Positions 63,391 to 64,000 of a stretch of 64,000 nt of DNA are shown piece after piece (the stretch's first letter is position 1; each line of letters begins with the position of its first letter). This DNA comes from Apus apus (taxonomy: Eukaryota; Chordata; Aves; Apodiformes; Apodidae): contig NC_067283.1 of NCBI RefSeq assembly GCF_020740795.1, positions 3,995,659 through 4,059,658 of the forward strand. The letters are read 5' to 3'. A model generated the notes under the pieces. It was given only the letters and a program-made list of their open reading frames with translations, was not told where the DNA came from and did no database searches. A program made the translations under genes and the position numbers.

Positions 63391-63718
63391 TGGAGGTGTT
63401 CAAGAAGCATTTAGATGTGGTGCTTCAGGATATCACAGCATCACAGTATCATTCTGGTTGGAAAAGACCTTCAAGATCATCGAGTCCAACCACTGCCTTA
63501 ACTCTGCAAAGTCCACCACTAAACCCTGTTGCCTGGCACCACAACTGTCTTCTTAGATGTCTCCAAGGATGGTGGCTCAACTGCCTCCTCAGACAGCCTG
63601 GATCACCCAGTCCAATTCCATATAGTTTAGTGGCCTTGGTAGTTGGATTAGAGTTGGACTTGTTGATCTTGAAGGTCTTTTCCAACCTAAATGACTCTGT
63701 GATTCTGTGATTCTATGG
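63391..63718 (+). mobile_element. CR1 LINE 3' portion, split by a second CR1
   Basis: Left part (63391-63432) 'tggaggtgttcaagaagcat' and 'ttagatgtggtgcttcagg'. Right part (about 63618-63718) 'tatagtttagtggccttggt', 'gatcttgaaggtcttttcca' and a 'gattctgtgattctatgg' tail. Together they read as one CR1 3' end interrupted in the middle. Confidence 0.8.
63433..63612 (-). mobile_element. CR1 LINE 3' fragment inserted in another CR1
   Basis: Minus-oriented: 'tcacagcatcacagtatcat' tail, 'ggttggaaaagaccttcaag', 'atcatcgagtccaaccactg', 'tccaaggatggtggctcaac'. Its right edge is approximate. Confidence 0.85.
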
Positions 63719-64000
63719 AGCTGCAAGGGGCCTGAATAGTAGCAGAAGGTGTCTGGGGAGTTGAAGTTGGCAAGCTTTCCTTTCATTGTGTGCACCACAA
63801 TTGATTTCATTTTTCCCCAAAGCCTTATACATTTCCTAAATTAAGCAATCTTTCAAAGGGCCAACAAGCACAAAATCAGAGGTGTATTCCTGGAGATTTT
63901 CAGAATCTAGTTCCAGAGGATGAAATTGTAGTCCTTGTAAATTAACACTTCTAAGTGTATTTATCATGGGAAATTCTCAGATTTTTCCTAACCTCATTTC

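Noticed and set aside
1..64000. CRISPR-like spaced repeats suggested by recurring 'catagaatcatagaat' blocks
   Set aside because: They are CR1 tail repeats in a vertebrate genome.

Overview
The window is vertebrate nuclear DNA, almost certainly from a bird. It is AT-rich, with long non-coding stretches and about twenty copies or fragments of the CR1 LINE on both strands. Many of these carry the avian CR1 3' end (the 'ggttggaagggacc' block and the 'catagaat' tail repeat). There is also an LTR-like segment of a type I recall from bird genomes. The species cannot be told from the window.

One gene is clearly present and its coding sequence appears complete: a class B (secretin-family) G-protein-coupled receptor on the minus strand, best matched to the growth-hormone-releasing hormone receptor (GHRHR). 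I assembled it by eye from 13 exons, from the ATG at 62117 down to the TAA at 38933. The exons are joined by AG/GT splice sites in consistent phase and add up to 1275 nt, or 424 residues. The first coding exon is 57 nt and the C-terminus is the short GHRHR-type tail ending in SVC. Exon phases and most exon sizes match what I know of human GHRHR. Birds also have close paralogues, so the exact orthology needs a tree or synteny.

Layout: 1-38.7 kb holds no gene I can support. It is intergenic DNA with CR1 fragments (several 5'-truncated, one lacking its 3' end), an LTR-like segment near 5.5-6.1 kb, two large pentanucleotide polypyrimidine arrays (10.5-10.8 kb and 24.0-24.1 kb) and T/G-rich simple sequence. 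From 38.7 to 62.3 kb lies GHRHR, with introns of 112 nt to 5.9 kb that contain five CR1 pieces and one AT-rich microsatellite. From 62.1 to 63.0 kb is the 5' flank, with TATA-like, CRE-like and Pit-1-like sequences. At 63.4-63.7 kb one CR1 is inserted into another.

Two strong CTCF-core matches in opposite orientations (33013 and 41228) bracket the 3' end of GHRHR and may mark a domain boundary. I found no tRNA, rRNA, CRISPR or bacterial-type features.
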